DNA from: Meconema thalassinum | Taxonomy: Eukaryota; Arthropoda; Insecta; Orthoptera; Tettigoniidae | Reading direction: 5' to 3' | DNA length: 64,000 bases | NCBI GenBank assembly: GCA_946902985.2 | Contig: OX336388.2 | Coordinates: forward strand, 1,217,718,609 to 1,217,782,608 | Shown here: positions 45,484 through 58,500 of the stretch, piece by piece | How the letters are laid out: every line of letters begins with the position of its first letter | How positions within the stretch are numbered: the stretch's first letter is position 1 | The notes under the pieces: generated by a model | Told to the model about the DNA's origin: nothing | Databases searched by the model: none | What the model saw: only the letters and a program-made list of their open reading frames with translations | Position numbers and translations under genes: made by a program

Positions 45484-47500
45484 CGAGAAAATGGCTGTCC
45501 CTATGCTTAAAGCCGTAAACCACTCCAAATAGTAATGGATTTTAGTGACATAAAACTACAATGACAAGTCAAGATTTTATCTTGGATAGGCAGAATACAC
45601 TCTGTACATCACGGTACTTGGCACAAATAAGCTGCGTTACAGTTTTAAAAGCTAATTTAAATAGAAATATGAGAGCATTTTTCAAGGCTAGTAATGTAAG
45701 AAAGACGCGGCAAACACTGTGAAACACTCATTAAATTGAATACAGGTGTCAGAAGTTGCGAGTTATACCAAAGAAGGAACAACTTGGGAACTAATGTTGC
45801 CGAACTAATTACGGTATTTACACCAAATTGAGTTTTAAGTTCTAATTGGTGTTGAGGCATTTATCAGTTTTTAGGCCTAATTTCGAGCACAACCACTTTC
45901 ACTCAATCGTACACATTTTGATAGTCAAGTATACGCACCTTAAAATTAATAAACAGAACACTTGGACGCATATTTGCACGAAAATGCGGCATAGCCTCTA
46001 CTTTTCGGTGTCATGCGGTATTTTGTTTGTGGGGGTAGAAACTCGGCGATTGGCCTCGAATTGATTCATTACGTAAGCCTACCGTTATTATTGACCGACA
46101 GCTGTGTGATAATTTGGGATTTGCAGAGAAATGGCTTTTTTTTAAATATTTACACGAAATTTACTCATGCTGAGATTAGAACTGAAGAGTTTTTTCTTTC
46201 TTTTTAATAACTTACCACTACCTGCTCCAGCATGAGTTAAGGTGAGAAAAGGCTGGAAATATATCCTGCAAGGATAACTCAGATTACACCATGCAAAAAG
46301 CCTCATGCAAGTCACGGGCCACCGAATTCAAGTTAAGCTTACGCCCACTTTGGACGCAGCGCTTGGCTTCACTCAAACGAGCTCAGGGCATCTCCTTTTA
46401 TTCTTTCCTCCATGCCATCTCCTTCTCCAATGTGAACAATTTAATCTTCCGCGTACTGCAATGTTGAAGGACTTATATGTCATTATGGCTTCACTTTACC
46501 TTTTAATATAGCTATATTACTCCATACTCCTTCCGTACCATTGGTCAGTATCCTTATGTCTTACTTAGATATAATTAAAATAACTCTTTTAATAAATGTG
46601 TTCCCCCTGAATGTTTTTGTTGATCTGGTCAAGTTCGTCTCATTTAGATTTTAAGTCAAGTAGGGGGCTACTAGGAGTTCTGCTTCACTTGACGCCGATG
46701 TGCCCAAAAAACCAACATGGCCGCCGCGCGAAGTTGAAACATGTAAATAGACTTTTCCCTCGAACCCATGGTCGGAGTTTCACGAATGAGGTGTCGTAGG
46801 ACTTGAAGTGACGCCCCCTTTGCTATGGACCACTCGTTATATATATTTTTTTTCTTTAATTCAAAATTTCTGTTTTCCAAAGTAGGCGATAGCTTGAAAA
46901 CCAAACAGGATAGAACGTTGTGCTATAGTTCAAACGAACGGTCTCTATGCCCTTTATTTTCTGCAATAAAACTTTTTTATTTTTGTGTTTTTTTGAAAAC
47001 ACTCGAATTTTTAAATTCCTATATTTTCGAAACTAGAAATTTTACAAAAATGTTTATTTGACGTAAATCAATGGTCCCTACGCTCTCTACCCCTAAAATA
47101 AATTTCAAGTCTCTAGGATAAAAACCTGACAGTAGTGTGGTAAGGGGAAGCTGCTGCATTTAGGAAGTTGTGAGCCCCTGCGACCTTGGAATGGAAGGAG
47201 TCATGCTAGGAGGGCGTACTTGGATTAGTTTTTTCGTCTCGTTGTGCTCTTTATGGGAATGTAGGTGTGGAAAAGGTGAAATGCTGGAAACATGTTTTTT
47301 TTGGGGGGGGGGGGGGGGGGTAAAACCGTGATTTTAGACTTTTTGCTATATCTCGCGAACCAATTATGCCAGGGGCGTGTACGAGGGTCCAAGGACTTGC
47401 AGTGACGTCCTCTTTGTTATGGACCACTCGTTATTTAAAAAAAAAAATTGGAAACCCGATTTTGGGGTAAACAAGTGCTTGAGCTATTGACAAAAAACCA
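45484..47500. other. Unclassified non-coding sequence with a direct duplication
   Basis: No coding that I can support. A ~43-bp segment ending TATGGACCACTCGTTAT occurs at 46797-46839 and 47391-47433, same orientation. A G run of ~18 lies at ~47303-47320. Confidence 0.5.
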
Positions 47501-47536
47501 GGAACGCAATGCTTGCAAGATATAAGCAAAATAAAA

Positions 47537-49120
47537 ATGGACATGGACACTTTTGCATCTCTTTTTGCCGATGGACACTTTTGCATGCAACTGTAATGGA
47601 CATGGACAGTTTTGAAACAGACTAGAGACTATGTGAGGAGAAGACATGTGATGATCATAAATCTAAATTTTTGTATTCAATTTTTAATTTATGGAATGAA
47701 GATAAATCTAAATTTGTGCATTTTTTTAAAACGTACATGGTGTAATATCTGACAATCTGCCACGCACTTAGTACATCATACCTGGAACAATGTCTTGATC
47801 CTCTCCTGCTAGCCTAATAAGTTCTTGTACTATAACAGAGAGTTAATCTCCCTCCAGGACTCACCAGAGTGTTTCTCGAGGAGATTTGAAACATTTCCCA
47901 GTTATTTTTCATAAATGGTCACGGCAGAGTATGTTAAGCAGTCCGGGTTTACCTGTTTATAGTGTATTCCCCGTTTGCATACACTCATTGGATCATTGAT
48001 GTCAGACCTATAATTAGGCTCCCCTTGGATGTGAATTACATTCTGTGAATTACGGATGATGATCACTCTTTCTACTTTTGTTATCTGGAAGGGGAACGAT
48101 GCTGCGGATTGGATGACGTTTTGAATGGCCCTTTCCAGTCATCTATCTCCCAGTCTCTCCCTAGTTTGTGGAGGGTCCCATACTCTTCCAAGATGCTATG
48201 GTTGAAACTATCGTTTCTCGTTTCTGCAGTTGCCTTTTGATGAGCCCAATCATTCTATCGGAAGGCATGAATAAATATCCAGTAATGGGATAATTCACTT
48301 CTATTTTGTTGACGCTAGTTGAGTGTTTGTACATCCAGTGACACAGCATCTAGGCAACTATTGTGTTTTTATTTTGCCCAGGGCACCCATCGGCAATTAA
48401 GCCCAAAGTTTGTATGTTGTTCATGTCTGTATGGCATAAACAGTGGTAGAGAGCTGAGCATATTTAATTTGACCCTTTCTTACCTTCGCTCTCAAGCCAT
48501 GTGTACATGAAGACATTATTAGTGGTAAACCTTGATTTGAAGAGGAACATACTATAATGGCAAGATTATATAGGTATAATTGCCTACTGTAATAGACACT
48601 CTGATCAGATATTTTAATTCCTTTGGCAGTCGAAATACATGGGCAGAAATTGTCTCGCATTTCCTTCAGCGATAAATAGAAACAACTTGCTTCACTGATC
48701 TTCACGGCGTACTCGCTTCCTAGAACGGTCAGGTGTTGTTTCCGCAATGCCTAGATCAACATTACTGACATGTTTCATATTTATTGTGACGAAAACAGTG
48801 CGTATAACTTTCAGCATAAACTTTAAAACACACACAAGGGCTCAATGTTTACATACATAAGACGGCCATCTTGTATTAGTCATCTGATTTCAATCTTCAT
48901 TGCGATTGGTGGAAAGGGACAAGGCAAGTTTTGAGCCTCACTTACGTTTGGACATGGACAGTTTTGAATCCAACCACACTTTTCGAGAGCTGGTATTCAT
49001 AGGAGATGGACAGTTTTGAGCATAAATAGCATTTCAGGCATGTGTAATAAGTCTAGCTATACACTCCAGTGTTGCCAACTCATTTTTTTTGAAAAGTGGA
49101 CATGGACAGTTTTGCATCTA
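47537..49120 (+). repeat. Dispersed direct motif GGACATGGACAGTTTTG flanking the transposase
   Basis: Copies or close variants, all on the plus strand, at ~47539, 47570, 47599, 48952, 49009 and 49099. Three sit left and three right of the transposase relic, as direct repeats. They may be transposase-binding subterminal repeats. Confidence 0.6.
47902..48747 (-). pseudogene. DDE-type transposase of an unnamed family, decayed
   Basis: Minus strand, with frames changing several times. Blocks in order: GIKISDQSVYYSRQLYLYNL (~48620), WLESEGKKGSN (~48500), ICSALYHCLCHTDM (~48460), LIADGCPGQNKN (~48400, a likely catalytic Asp), MLCHWMYKHSTSVNKIEVN (~48340), YPITGYLFMPSDRMIGLIKR (~48290), EYGTLHKLGRDWEI (~48190), IQNVIQSAASFPFQITKVER (~48120) and IHIQGEPNYRSDIND (~48020), ending at TAA 47902. 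I recall similar proteins with GQNKN and GHSF-x-P-x-DR blocks repeated in insect genomes, but I cannot name the family. Confidence 0.6.
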
Positions 49121-49528
49121 GGCAACTCATGTATAGATCTTGTTTCCGTTATTCCTCATATTTGGCATGTGCGATAACTATATAAATGTAGACATCAGTG
49201 CTAAAGATCAGCTCCGATAGTGAAGAGGAAAATGTGGACATCAGTTACAATGTGACAAACGAAGTCCAAGAGATTAGTGGTTTTTGAACATATGGACCCA
49301 TTTTCTGCGGCATTTTACTGCGATGGCTACTGTAGTCTATTCCCAGCCGGATATTATTGGGCGAAGAGGCTTCTGTGTCCAGCAACGCAACACAAACATC
49401 AACAACAATATGCAAATCAAGGCCCAAGCGCCCGATTACAGTGTATATAAATGTATTATTTCTTTCCTTTGTGTATGGCTATTTAGCTGCAATAAATATA
49501 TTACCTGAAGAGAGCTCTATGTCTCCCG

Positions 49529-52500
49529 ATGAACACACAATCAAGATTGGTATACGTACTTACAAAGGAAACATATCACATCGAGGACATAAAACATAGA
49601 CATTTATTACCATCCACACGACAAAGCACGGAGATTCTGAAGGAAAGAAGAAAGAAGTGCGAAGAAATATGGCCGGAATTCTACAGGGCCGTGGAGAGCG
49701 GCGACGGGCCCTGGGGCTGGAATCTCCCGGGCCCCCCTTTATAACCAAACTCTGTAAAATTAATTTATAATCCTCGTAAATTTGCACAAACAGAGTTTGC
49801 GCATTTTTTTGCACAAAATGGTAATTGCGAAATCAATTACAAGAACATAAAAAAACAGCAAGCAATAATAATAATAATAATAATAATAATTGTAGCATGC
49901 TGAACTGCTATTCCCAAGATTTAAGTCCGGCCGAAATCGTCGGATTTTTAAAATGAGTGTTTTGGTTGAACGGCGATCACACATCACTGTACATTAAACA
50001 AAGCAAAATATATTTTCATATTAACCACAGGTATACTCATACGTAAGTCAAGTTATTTATTATGTGCTATGAATAGATTGCAGCTGATCAGTGATTGTTT
50101 TCACAAAGATTATGGGGGAGTAGACACACCGGGGATCTGGGGGTATGAAATATCACCAAGCTCCAAGTGGGGTCCGGGGATCCTTCTCCGGAAAATATTG
50201 CAAAAATTAGATCCAAATTAATGAGTTATAGGCCATTTGGGTGATTATATTTTTGATATTTTGGAGTAAGAATTTGGTGACCATTGACATTTAGTGGCTA
50301 TAGAAAACACTATCCGATATTGAAGTAAAAGCTCTCGCACCTTCAAGTAAGACCCCCACGGTGTAGCTCACCAAGTCTGCAGATCAGAGGTTTGAATCCC
50401 AGTGCTGACAGAAGCTACCCTGAGTGTGGTTTTCCACACTCCCTCCAGACGAATGCTGGGATAGTACCTTATTTCAAGTCCAGAGACACCTACCCTACTC
50501 TTAACCCTAATAATTACAGTAATAGTCGCGACGGCCAACGCATTCCCACTTTTCCCTGTCGGCAACTAAGAATACGGCATGCGATTGATCATGTCACAGA
50601 GGCCATAGCACAGCACAGTGTATACCCTGCTTTCGTCCAGCAGATGGTTTTAAGAGGGTCTAAGTTTCTACTCTCCAACACAAATAGTTACAACAATGTT
50701 GCCAATACACCTCTCTAATTATACAACTACCACTAACCTCCCCTTCAGTCTACACAATTCGCACGTTTCTTGGTTTTCTATTTTGTTCGCTGTTTGAGAA
50801 TCTTATAATATTTACTTCATTAATATTTGTGAAAACTACTGCTTTACAGTCAACTTCAATCATGTGGAGGCCTTCAGAAACAACCCGAAGAATTAACGCG
50901 TCAGCAAATACTGAATTATATCTACGGTACAGAACTAGTTAGGGGCGTGGTGGCTCAGCGGTCTAGCTGTGTGCCTCTCACCAAGGCGGACCGGGTTCGA
51001 TTCCCGGTCAATGCATGTGAGATTTTCGATGTGAAATGCCATGTCCTGTGGTTCGGATTCCACGTAAAACGGAGGTCCCGTGGCTTATGATCGCGAGATT
51101 AACGGTCACGTTAAACTACAAGCTTCCTTCCTTTTTACAGTACTAGTTAATGCAAACGATTCCCAACCGAGCGCCAATGGTTCATTGCCCACCAGTGGTA
51201 CGAGACCTACTTGCTACCAAGTACACGGGTTAAATGTCACAAGCCCTAAATGAATTAACAACAGTAACGACAAATAGGCCTATTATCATCTGTTGAGCAA
51301 GACTACGAATGACACCGCAGTCGGGAAGCCGAATTCTGCATTCCTGCCGCGGCTTCGTCAGGACCCGTTATATATAGAGTTATAGATAAAGAGAGCAACT
51401 CATTTTATTTGAAACGGTACTGGGACGTTAAAGCGTACCGTGAAAGGGCTTGATTCGCAAAGGAAAATATATCTTCGCGTCCTGAAAAATAAGTGCTTTG
51501 CAGATCGATGCCGCTCTTTGGAATAAACGGCGTAGAAATGTCCAATAATAATAACAGCCACTGCACCAGCTCAAATCAAAATTGTATTTATATTAATATT
51601 CGACAATACTTCGTCTTAATTTTCTTCTAAATTAAGCAGAGTTCAAATATTTGGTCTTAGAAAAATCTGCGCGGTTGCCTACATGTATTATATTAATTTC
51701 TCCATCGCCATGCATACCACAGACGTTACTTATCGCTGTTTTAAGGGGCGGAACAGCTAGGCCATCCACCTCTACCACTGACGTTACTTATTGTTGTTTT
51801 AAGGGGTGGAACAGCTCCGGTAGGTCATCTGCCCTTACCACTGACGTTCCATGAGAGGAATTGGAAAACAAAGTTGAGTGGTTCTGTGCCCTAGCTTAAT
51901 TGTCATTTTTCTCCTGGTTAATTAAACACTCAGTCCAGAAAAATACTGGAATGTTACCTTAGTATAAGTCTTTGGATACATTCTCCAACTCTAGTGCCAA
52001 TAGTAATATAGATTTTCAATAAGTCCCTTAATCAGAAGTGATTTGGCGCACGAACCCAAGTTCCTAGGAATGTTGATCGTATTGAATAGACCAGTTATAA
52101 TAATAATTATACTGCTCCTAAACATATAGATTATTCAAATCTTAGCATTGTTTTCTCAATTCAGTATACGAGAAGTTGAACAATTTGGCATGCATTTCTT
52201 TTATCTACATTTGACCAACAGAATCATCCCACCCTTTCGCAAGATATTTAGCCAGCAATGATAAGTTTTCACATAGTGCGAACGTGACTTACTAAGGGTA
52301 GATGACCTTGCTGTTCCGCCCCTTAAATCAAAAATAACTATAAAGTGAATTACTGTGTGGACGCTACTTTAAAATGTATTTTACATACCCGCCTGCACGG
52401 CATACGATACGTCTAGTTAGACAGTATATTCATTTCAGACACTATCACCTCTAAATATCTAAGCTCGACGTGAGATAGCTGACCAAACACACCAGGGCAG

Positions 52501-55500
52501 TCCAGGCTCTCGTGGCCTTGGCGAAATAAGTGAAGGGATGAGAAAGTTATTTGAAGGTTTGGTGCATAAGCAGAATAAGCTCAATTTAGAATAATGGAAT
52601 GCTCTCTCTATCATCATCATCAAGTATCTACTCCAGTTTCCAGCGTGTGGTTTACGAACGCTCTCCAGTTTAGTCGATTCATGTACCACTGCTTCTTCAA
52701 GACTTCATCCCAGTCGATTCCCTTGGATGTGATATCTTCCTTCACTTGGTCCAGCCATCTCCTCCTAGGTCTTCCAACAGATCTCTTTCCAGTAATCTCA
52801 GTATGTAACCATTGTTTATCAAATCTTCCTTCTGTCATACGTTTGACGTGACCAAACCATCGCAAACGTGCCCTAGTTATGGTCTCCTTCAGGGACTGAT
52901 TTATTCCAGCTTGTTCTCTTATCTTCTCATTTCTTACTTTGTCCTTCCTAGTTTTTTGAAACATGCTTCTTAGAAACTTCATTTCTGAAGTCTGCTGTCA
53001 TCTACGGTATTTGGTAGTGGTGCATGTTTCCAACCCCTAAGTCAATATAGGGACAAAGTATGTTTGAAACAGAGTTTGTTTTGATATTAGTGTCACTTGC
53101 TTATTCCAGAGTAGATATCGAACTTGCTGATAGAATTGACTTGATTTCTGAATACGGTTATGCTCTCTCTTTCTTCAGGTATATTCTGACAACAATATAT
53201 TGCGAATCCCCATCGCCTAAGTTGACCACTTTGAGACAGTTGTTCTTCCCACAAGCGCTTTGTAATGGAAAATATTGTCCACTTGACAGAATAAGTTTTT
53301 CAATCCCTGTAACATTGTTCACAGACAGTTTACTGTACTCACTAAATGATTTCCAGCAGCAATTTCAAGTCACATAAAGGCAATAATAAATCAATGCCTG
53401 ATCGGGCCCATCGTCCTAGGACTCCGGGCCCCCTGGGAGGGCCGGGCCCCGGGGCACCAGCCCTGCCTGTCCCCCCCCCCCCCTCTCGACGTGCCTGGAA
53501 TTCTATACAACTGACGCAATGATGGAGAGGAAATGGACGGAACCAAACCAGGAGCTACGACATGTGCTAACAAGAATGGCCGTACATAGGTTCCATCACA
53601 AACTCTGTGCGACGGCACGCTACCATGAAGCATAAAGAATAGAATAAAAAGTGTGATCTCTTCTCCCTCAATAGCATGTAATGAATACGGATCGGATTGG
53701 CACTCGCCGCTACGCAGCGCTACAGTCGAATTGAGATTGTTGATTTCCACATATGTTTATGTGCGATATATTAAGTATTTAATCGGTCGGAGTGTTTTGG
53801 TGGTGTTCCGTGCAAACGTTTATTGATATACAAGTGCTTACACTATTACTTCATAGTATTAATACCTGAAATGCTATTGTAGGAAGCATTAACTGAAATG
53901 GAATTTAATTTCTTGTCGTGTGTTGACGTTATCCTCGTGTGTTAATTTTATTGTTATTTAATGTAAGTAAACAGCAGTTTAGCCCTTACATTTTCATGAG
54001 TGCTTAATGTGAGTAATGAAGATGCCTTGCTGTTTTGTACCAGGATGCAGATCTGGCTATGGGGACTGTAAAGAGGTCAGACGGTTTTTCAAACCTCCTA
54101 AAGATAAAGAACGTTTTATCAAGTGCAAAGGGGCCATACCAGGGAAGGATAGGGAACTTACTGAAAAGTCCTACATCTGTGATGTTCACTTTTCAGAAGA
54201 TTTAGTTGTTAAATTTGACAAATTTGTGATAGGAAGTAATACTTCTCCCAAGAACCAACTGGCGATTGAAAGACTATTCTGTTCCACATATATTTCCTAA
54301 TTTGCCTAACTATTTGTCCAGTATGGTGTAAATAAGAATGCTCTTGATGCCATTAAAGATTACCGGTACTTCTGAGAAGAAAGGGATGAGAATAAAACGA
54401 CAATGAGTTTAAAAACATATATCTACCGTATTGCTGAAGGGGGCGTGATCAGTTTTAGGCAATAGCCTACTCTAAGAAGGGGTCATGACTGTGCCTTCTA
54501 TGTCTGTTAAATGTTAAGTGCTTCTGAAATGATGGTAGTTTATTGAGTTTGGTGTTTGTGGAGTGAAATTTATGGGTATAATTGTTTTTTGTAATATTCT
54601 AAGGTTAAGTTGAAGGAGCCGTGATCGGGTTTAGGCAATAGCCTACTCTATGAAGGAGTCATGACTCATGACTATGCCTTCTATGTCTGTTTAATGTTAA
54701 GTTCTTTTGAAATTATGGTAGTTTACTGATTTTGGTGATTGTGGAGTGAAATTTATGGTTATTATTGAGTTTTATAGTAATCTACGGTAAAGTTGAAAGT
54801 TGCGTTCGTACGTTTTTTTTTGCTGTGTTGCAAGTCTGTTAAGGGAATGTAAAATGTGTAACAATGTGAAGAAATCCTTTCTGATAGCGAGGTTAATTTT
54901 TCCGTTCTTTTTTTTAATTTACCGATAGCTGGCAAAACTAATTGCATTTTGAACTTGCTCTCTGTCTTCGCTTATTGTCGAAACTGGACTATTACAGGAG
55001 ATGACTTATTAAATTATAATTGGGCACAGTAAAGTAAGTGGTGATGTCGAACTTATTAGCGCCTATGAGGATATCTTGCGGTGTTTTAACATGTAAAACA
55101 GGTCGCAAGGTTTTAAAAGCGCCACTGCTAACTTACATCACAGATCGGAGCCAGCGCTGCGCTGCGGCGGACCAGGCATAGCATAACGAGCAGAATAAGA
55201 AGCATTGGCGCTTACGAGACTTAAAACCTTGTGACCTGTTTTACATGTTAAAACACCGCAAGATATCCTCATAGGCGCTAATAAGTTCGACATCTACTCT
55301 TACTTTACTGTGCCCAATTATAATTTAATAAGTCGTATCCTGTAATAGTCCAGTTTCGACAATAAGCGAAGACAAAGAGCAAGTTCAAAACGCAATTAGT
55401 TTTGCGTTTGCCAGCTATCAGTACCGTAAATTAAAAAAAAAAGAACGGAAAAATGAACCTCGCTATCAGAAAGGATTTCTTCACATTGTTACACATTTTA

Positions 55501-58500
55501 CATTCCCAACAGACTTGCAACACAACCAAAAATAAAAATTAAAAAAATAAACAGTACGAACGCAACTCGCGTAGGGCATTGACATTCAAAAGGAATATTA
55601 CCTGAAATAAACAGGAACAATAAGAGAGAATATAATTCGCAGCGGAAAGTGAAACACATAATTCAAATTTTTAATAATAATAATAATAACACAATAATAA
55701 CAAAACTGAGGAGTCATAATCTTTCTTTTAATTCTTAACTTCAGTTCGATAACTTAGAAAATTTCCTGGTAGATTTTGACATTTTCCCTGATCTCAGTTC
55801 CTTCCGGAGTTCCTTCATCTTGAAGTAGAAACGACACTTCATGTAGTGAAAGATCAGTTTTGGTACAGTCTCAATTGCATGTTGCTCATTACACCCCAAG
55901 CCTGAAGGTTGAATTGTAATGTTCTCCATGTTCTCCAAGCAATCATAAAACAAGTCACCCTAGAAACCAGAGGGAGATGAGAGGTGGGCACTTATTGTCT
56001 CTTCTGCCTGAAGCAAGACATTAAATAATGCCTCTGAAGGGTGGCATAACTAGTTTTGTCCCACTTGAGAGCCATAGTTCTGTAAGTTTGTAAAGAGGGC
56101 AAAAGAATTAGTTGTTACTGCTGATGTCTTGATAACATTAACACAGGAAACACCCTTCAGAATTCTGGGGGCCTGATGTACAATATAACCGGCTAAATTG
56201 TAAACCAAACATCTTTTAACACTACCAAGGGCACTGACGGATGGATTTTCTCCCTGCACTGAAAGACTTTCACAACCACTTTCAAAAACAATCTTTTCCT
56301 CTAAACTGCCCAACACTGATGCTTTTATGTCCCTATTTTCCTTCTCAGTCTTCTTTGCTAGAATTCTGATCTGGTTGACATATGATGTTAAGGAGCATTC
56401 TGTCTTTAGTTCACAATTCCCTCCTTTTGATAAAACATTTTTTACTGGAACATAAATAGATTGCAACATGTGTAAGTGCAAGAAATCAACTGTTGAAGGA
56501 TGGTCATCACATGTCAATGATCGCATGATGCCAAAATGTCTCTCTAGTGTATCCTGATTAAATTTGCATGTCAATACATAGTTTAAACCTTGACTCCAAA
56601 AATAAACAGCAATTTCCAGTGTGCTCTGAATAGTAACTCTCAATGATTCTAATGTTCTGTTGGAAGCAAAAGTACTATCTGAATTATCTAGAATTACAGA
56701 CATGTCTAGTAAAATTTTATGATGTTTAGAATCTTTTCTCAATGCAAATGATGGTGTGGTGGAATTTAAAGCATCGGCCATATCATTCAACACCTGCGTG
56801 AATCTTTCAGTCGCTTCACTCTCTTCAAAACCTGGAATGCCAGTTTCTCTAAAAAACAATGTAAGGCCTTTGCCATGCTAGTGCTAAATAACTGAAAGGC
56901 AAGTCGGGCGGATGAGTTCTGATGAATTTTCAGTATTATACACAAGTTCATAAAAGCGATAGTCCACTGTGTCTGTATCAAACACGACAGCACGCTTGTC
57001 ATGGAAGTGGTTGCGTATACCTTTTAAAATATGTACTGCGTCTGAAAAAGCCCATACTTTCCTACCTCCATCAACAGGGTTAAACAACACTTAACATATC
57101 CTTTCTTTCCTGATATTTGTGAATGCCTCCAGGCCTGTTTGTTTGATTGTCTGACATCACATGTGAACCCTACCACTTTACACCCTGCCTGTTCAAGTTG
57201 GTTTATAATTTGTACTAATATTTTAGCGAAAAGCTCTCCAGGAGTAGCATTTTTACTAGCAAAGACAGCAACTGGTTGCACCCAACTGTGTAAGAGAGGT
57301 ACAAACATAAAAACAAGGGCATGGTCAGCCAACACATTACACTGGTCTTCAGGTGTTACATTACCGAAGTCCACAAATTCATCTATGAACAAAGAGGACC
57401 AATTAAATTGTACATCTTCTCTTAGCTTCACCTCATCAAAAATGACAATCCCTGTCTTTTTATTCTCATCCCTTTCTTCACTGAAGTAGTCTTTAATGGC
57501 ATCAAGAGCATTTTTATTTGCACCATATGAGCATTTTAAACCCTATAACAACCTCCTTAAATGCACCTCAGATGGAAGGGGCAGCAAACCATGTTTCTGG
57601 CAATTTCTATAACCCTTGGGTGATTTTATGTGTAGCAAAAAACTATCTAAAAGAAACTCACTGTCATACCTCATACCTTTGGGGTTCTTTTTCTGACACT
57701 TTTGCAACATAGTGTCCACAATAACTTTTTGTTTCCTAGATAGCCCTTCTTTACACTGACAGACACCTTGTCCTGAAAGTCTGTGTTTCATCCTACCAAG
57801 TTCACTTTGCAGAACAGAAACTTTAGCCTTTTCTAACTTAATCGTTTTGTGTGCCCTAGCCAACTTCCGTTTTATGTTCCTTAATTGTTGTTTTAATTCT
57901 AACACTTCAGATTGAGAATCGTCGGATATAGGCATGTTGGAAAACTGGATATTGCTGTTGTCACAAGCGGATTCAGAATCAAATTTCGAACATTTGGGGG
58001 GTGTCTTTGCCAGAAGATTATCTGACGATTTTCTTTTTTGGGGAGATTTCCTTCGAGTTACAGCACTGGACAAATACTTAGGCAAATAAGGAAATATATG
58101 TGGAACAGAATAGTCTTTCAATCGCCAGTTGGTTCTTGGGAGAAGTACTTCTTTCCCTTCTATCACAAATTTGTCAAATTTAACAATTAAATCTTCTGAA
58201 AAGTGAGCATCACAGATGTAGGACTTTTCAGTAAGTTCCCTATCCTTCCTTGGTATGGCCCTTTTCCACTTGATAAAACGTTCCTTATCTTTAGGGGGTT
58301 TGAAAACCCGTCTTACCACTTTACATTCCCCATAGCCAGATCTGCATCCTGGTACAAAATAACAAGGCATCTTCACTACTCACATTAAGCACTCATGAAA
58401 ATGTAAGGGCTAAACTGCTGTTTACTTGCATTAAATAACAATAAAATTAACACACGAAGATAACCTCAACACACGACAAGAAATTAAATTCCCTTTCAGT

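Larger units (their letters stand above)
49684..53497. mobile_element. hAT-like non-autonomous element, 3.8 kb
   Basis: Starts CAGGGCCGTGGAGAG; the inverted right end is CAGGCACGTCGAGAG. The 8-bp TSD GAATTCTA is perfect (49676-49683 and 53498-53505). CAG-type ends and 8-bp TSDs fit hAT. No transposase inside; the interior holds SINEs, a LINE fragment and simple repeats. Confidence 0.75.

Noticed and set aside
50940..51010. Functional tRNA gene
   Set aside because: A and B boxes are present but no clover-leaf closes at the 3' side and a SINE body follows.
54790..55565. Independent MITE or foldback element
   Set aside because: Both arms are the 3' untranslated ends of the two P-like copies; no separate TSD.
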